Positions 6,053-6,246 of a stretch of 6,246 nt of DNA are shown here, in pieces (position 1 is the stretch's first letter; each line of letters starts with the position of its first letter). The DNA is taken from assembly GCA_022708005.1 (NCBI GenBank), contig JAKIZN010000106.1, positions 1-6,246 on the forward strand, read 5' to 3'. Under the pieces are notes generated by a model. That model had not been told where the DNA came from. It did not search any database and worked only from the letters and a program-made list of their open reading frames with translations. Source of the DNA: Bacteroidota bacterium (lineage in GTDB: Bacteria > Bacteroidota > Ignavibacteria > Kapaibacteriales > UBA2268). The position numbers and the translations under genes are program-made.

Positions 6053-6139
6053 CTCTAACTGACTGCGTATCTGTAAGGAAATATTAGATTTTAAGATGGG
6101 GCTGTCTTATAAGGTTTCTATTGCGTTATTTGGGTTTAA
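6028..6139. repeat. 112-nt interval bounded by 14-bp inverted repeats
   Basis: TTAAACCCAAATAA (6028-6041) and its exact reverse complement TTATTTGGGTTTAA (6126-6139) bound 84 nt. The interior has no convincing coding potential. It contains GGGGCTGTCTTATAAGG (6098-6114), which resembles the outer ends of some insertion sequences that begin GRGGCTGTCT. The interval may be a non-autonomous mobile remnant or a set of protein-binding sites; sequence alone does not decide. Confidence 0.55.
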
Positions 6140-6152
6140 TCCCGAAGGGATT
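6138..6152. repeat. Small perfect hairpin (AATCCC-GAA-GGGATT)
   Basis: A six-base-pair stem closes a three-base loop. It is the left module of a compound hairpin-rich block that continues to the window edge. It has no run of T directly after it on either strand, so it is not a standard terminator. It overlaps the last bases of the 14-bp inverted repeat arm. Confidence 0.65.
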
Positions 6153-6183
6153 TGATGTTTGTAGAAAATAAGATTGCATCACA

Positions 6184-6246
6184 TAATTCGACTCCTACGG
6201 AGTCGTATAATGTTGACCTAATTCGACTCCTACGGAGTCGTATAAT
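6184..6246. repeat. Two perfect 28-bp direct repeats, each with a 17-nt palindrome
   Basis: Copies at 6184-6211 and 6219-6246 are identical over 28 bp and separated by seven bases (period 35). Each contains CGACTCCTACGGAGTCG, a seven-base-pair stem with a TAC loop (6189-6205 and 6224-6240). The second copy ends exactly at the window edge, so more copies may follow. It looks like an intergenic palindromic (REP-type) repeat. The seven-base gap is too short for CRISPR spacers. Confidence 0.85.

Noticed and set aside
6184..6246. Possible CRISPR array at the right edge (identical 28-bp repeats).
   Set aside because: The gap between repeats is only seven bases, each repeat is mostly a palindrome, and no cas gene is seen. 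A REP-like tandem repeat fits better.
6155..6246. Plus-strand open frame starting ATGTTTGTAGAA and running to the edge.
   Set aside because: It lies almost wholly in the hairpin repeat block, and its codons are just the translated repeats. There is no ribosome binding site and no family resemblance.

Overview
The window is AT-rich bacterial DNA whose recognisable genes all lie on the minus strand, so transcription runs from high to low coordinates. A member of the Bacteroidota/Chlorobiota (FCB) lineage is the best guess. The reasons are: a bacillithiol-pathway BshC; a long trigger factor with a strongly diverged PPIase region; outer-membrane beta-barrel proteins; mostly no Shine-Dalgarno sequence; and two candidate promoters carrying the Bacteroidota-type -7 box TAnnTTTG (TAATTTTG in both). 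I cannot place it to genus.

Layout in transcription order. (1) 5954-6246 is a non-coding, repeat-rich stretch. It holds two perfect 28-bp direct copies around a 17-nt palindrome at the window edge, a small hairpin, a 112-nt interval bounded by 14-bp inverted repeats, and a degenerate direct repeat reaching into the next promoter. (2) 4904-5953 encodes a signal-peptide-bearing OmpL-like porin. It is followed after 43 bp by a second, smaller predicted outer-membrane beta-barrel (4075-4860), probably in the same transcript. (3) A tRNA-Leu(UAG) gene (3905-3986), with its own candidate promoter, lies only 18 bp upstream of the trigger factor gene tig (2465-3886). The two look co-transcribed and end at a strong hairpin terminator (2416-2447). 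The tig product ends in an unusual histidine-rich tail. (4) bshC (694-2316) begins a second transcript, followed 25 bp later by rfbC/rmlC (30-668). That gene overlaps by one base with the first codons of rfbA/rmlA, which runs off the window edge (1-30).

Functionally, the window joins cell-envelope genes (porin, barrel protein, dTDP-rhamnose synthesis), a ribosome-associated chaperone and one step of low-molecular-weight thiol synthesis. Most of it is ordinary housekeeping content and I see no new multi-gene system. The parts that deserve a second look are the His-rich trigger factor tail, the tRNA-tig arrangement, the helically phased repeats at the porin promoter and the compound repeat at the right edge.
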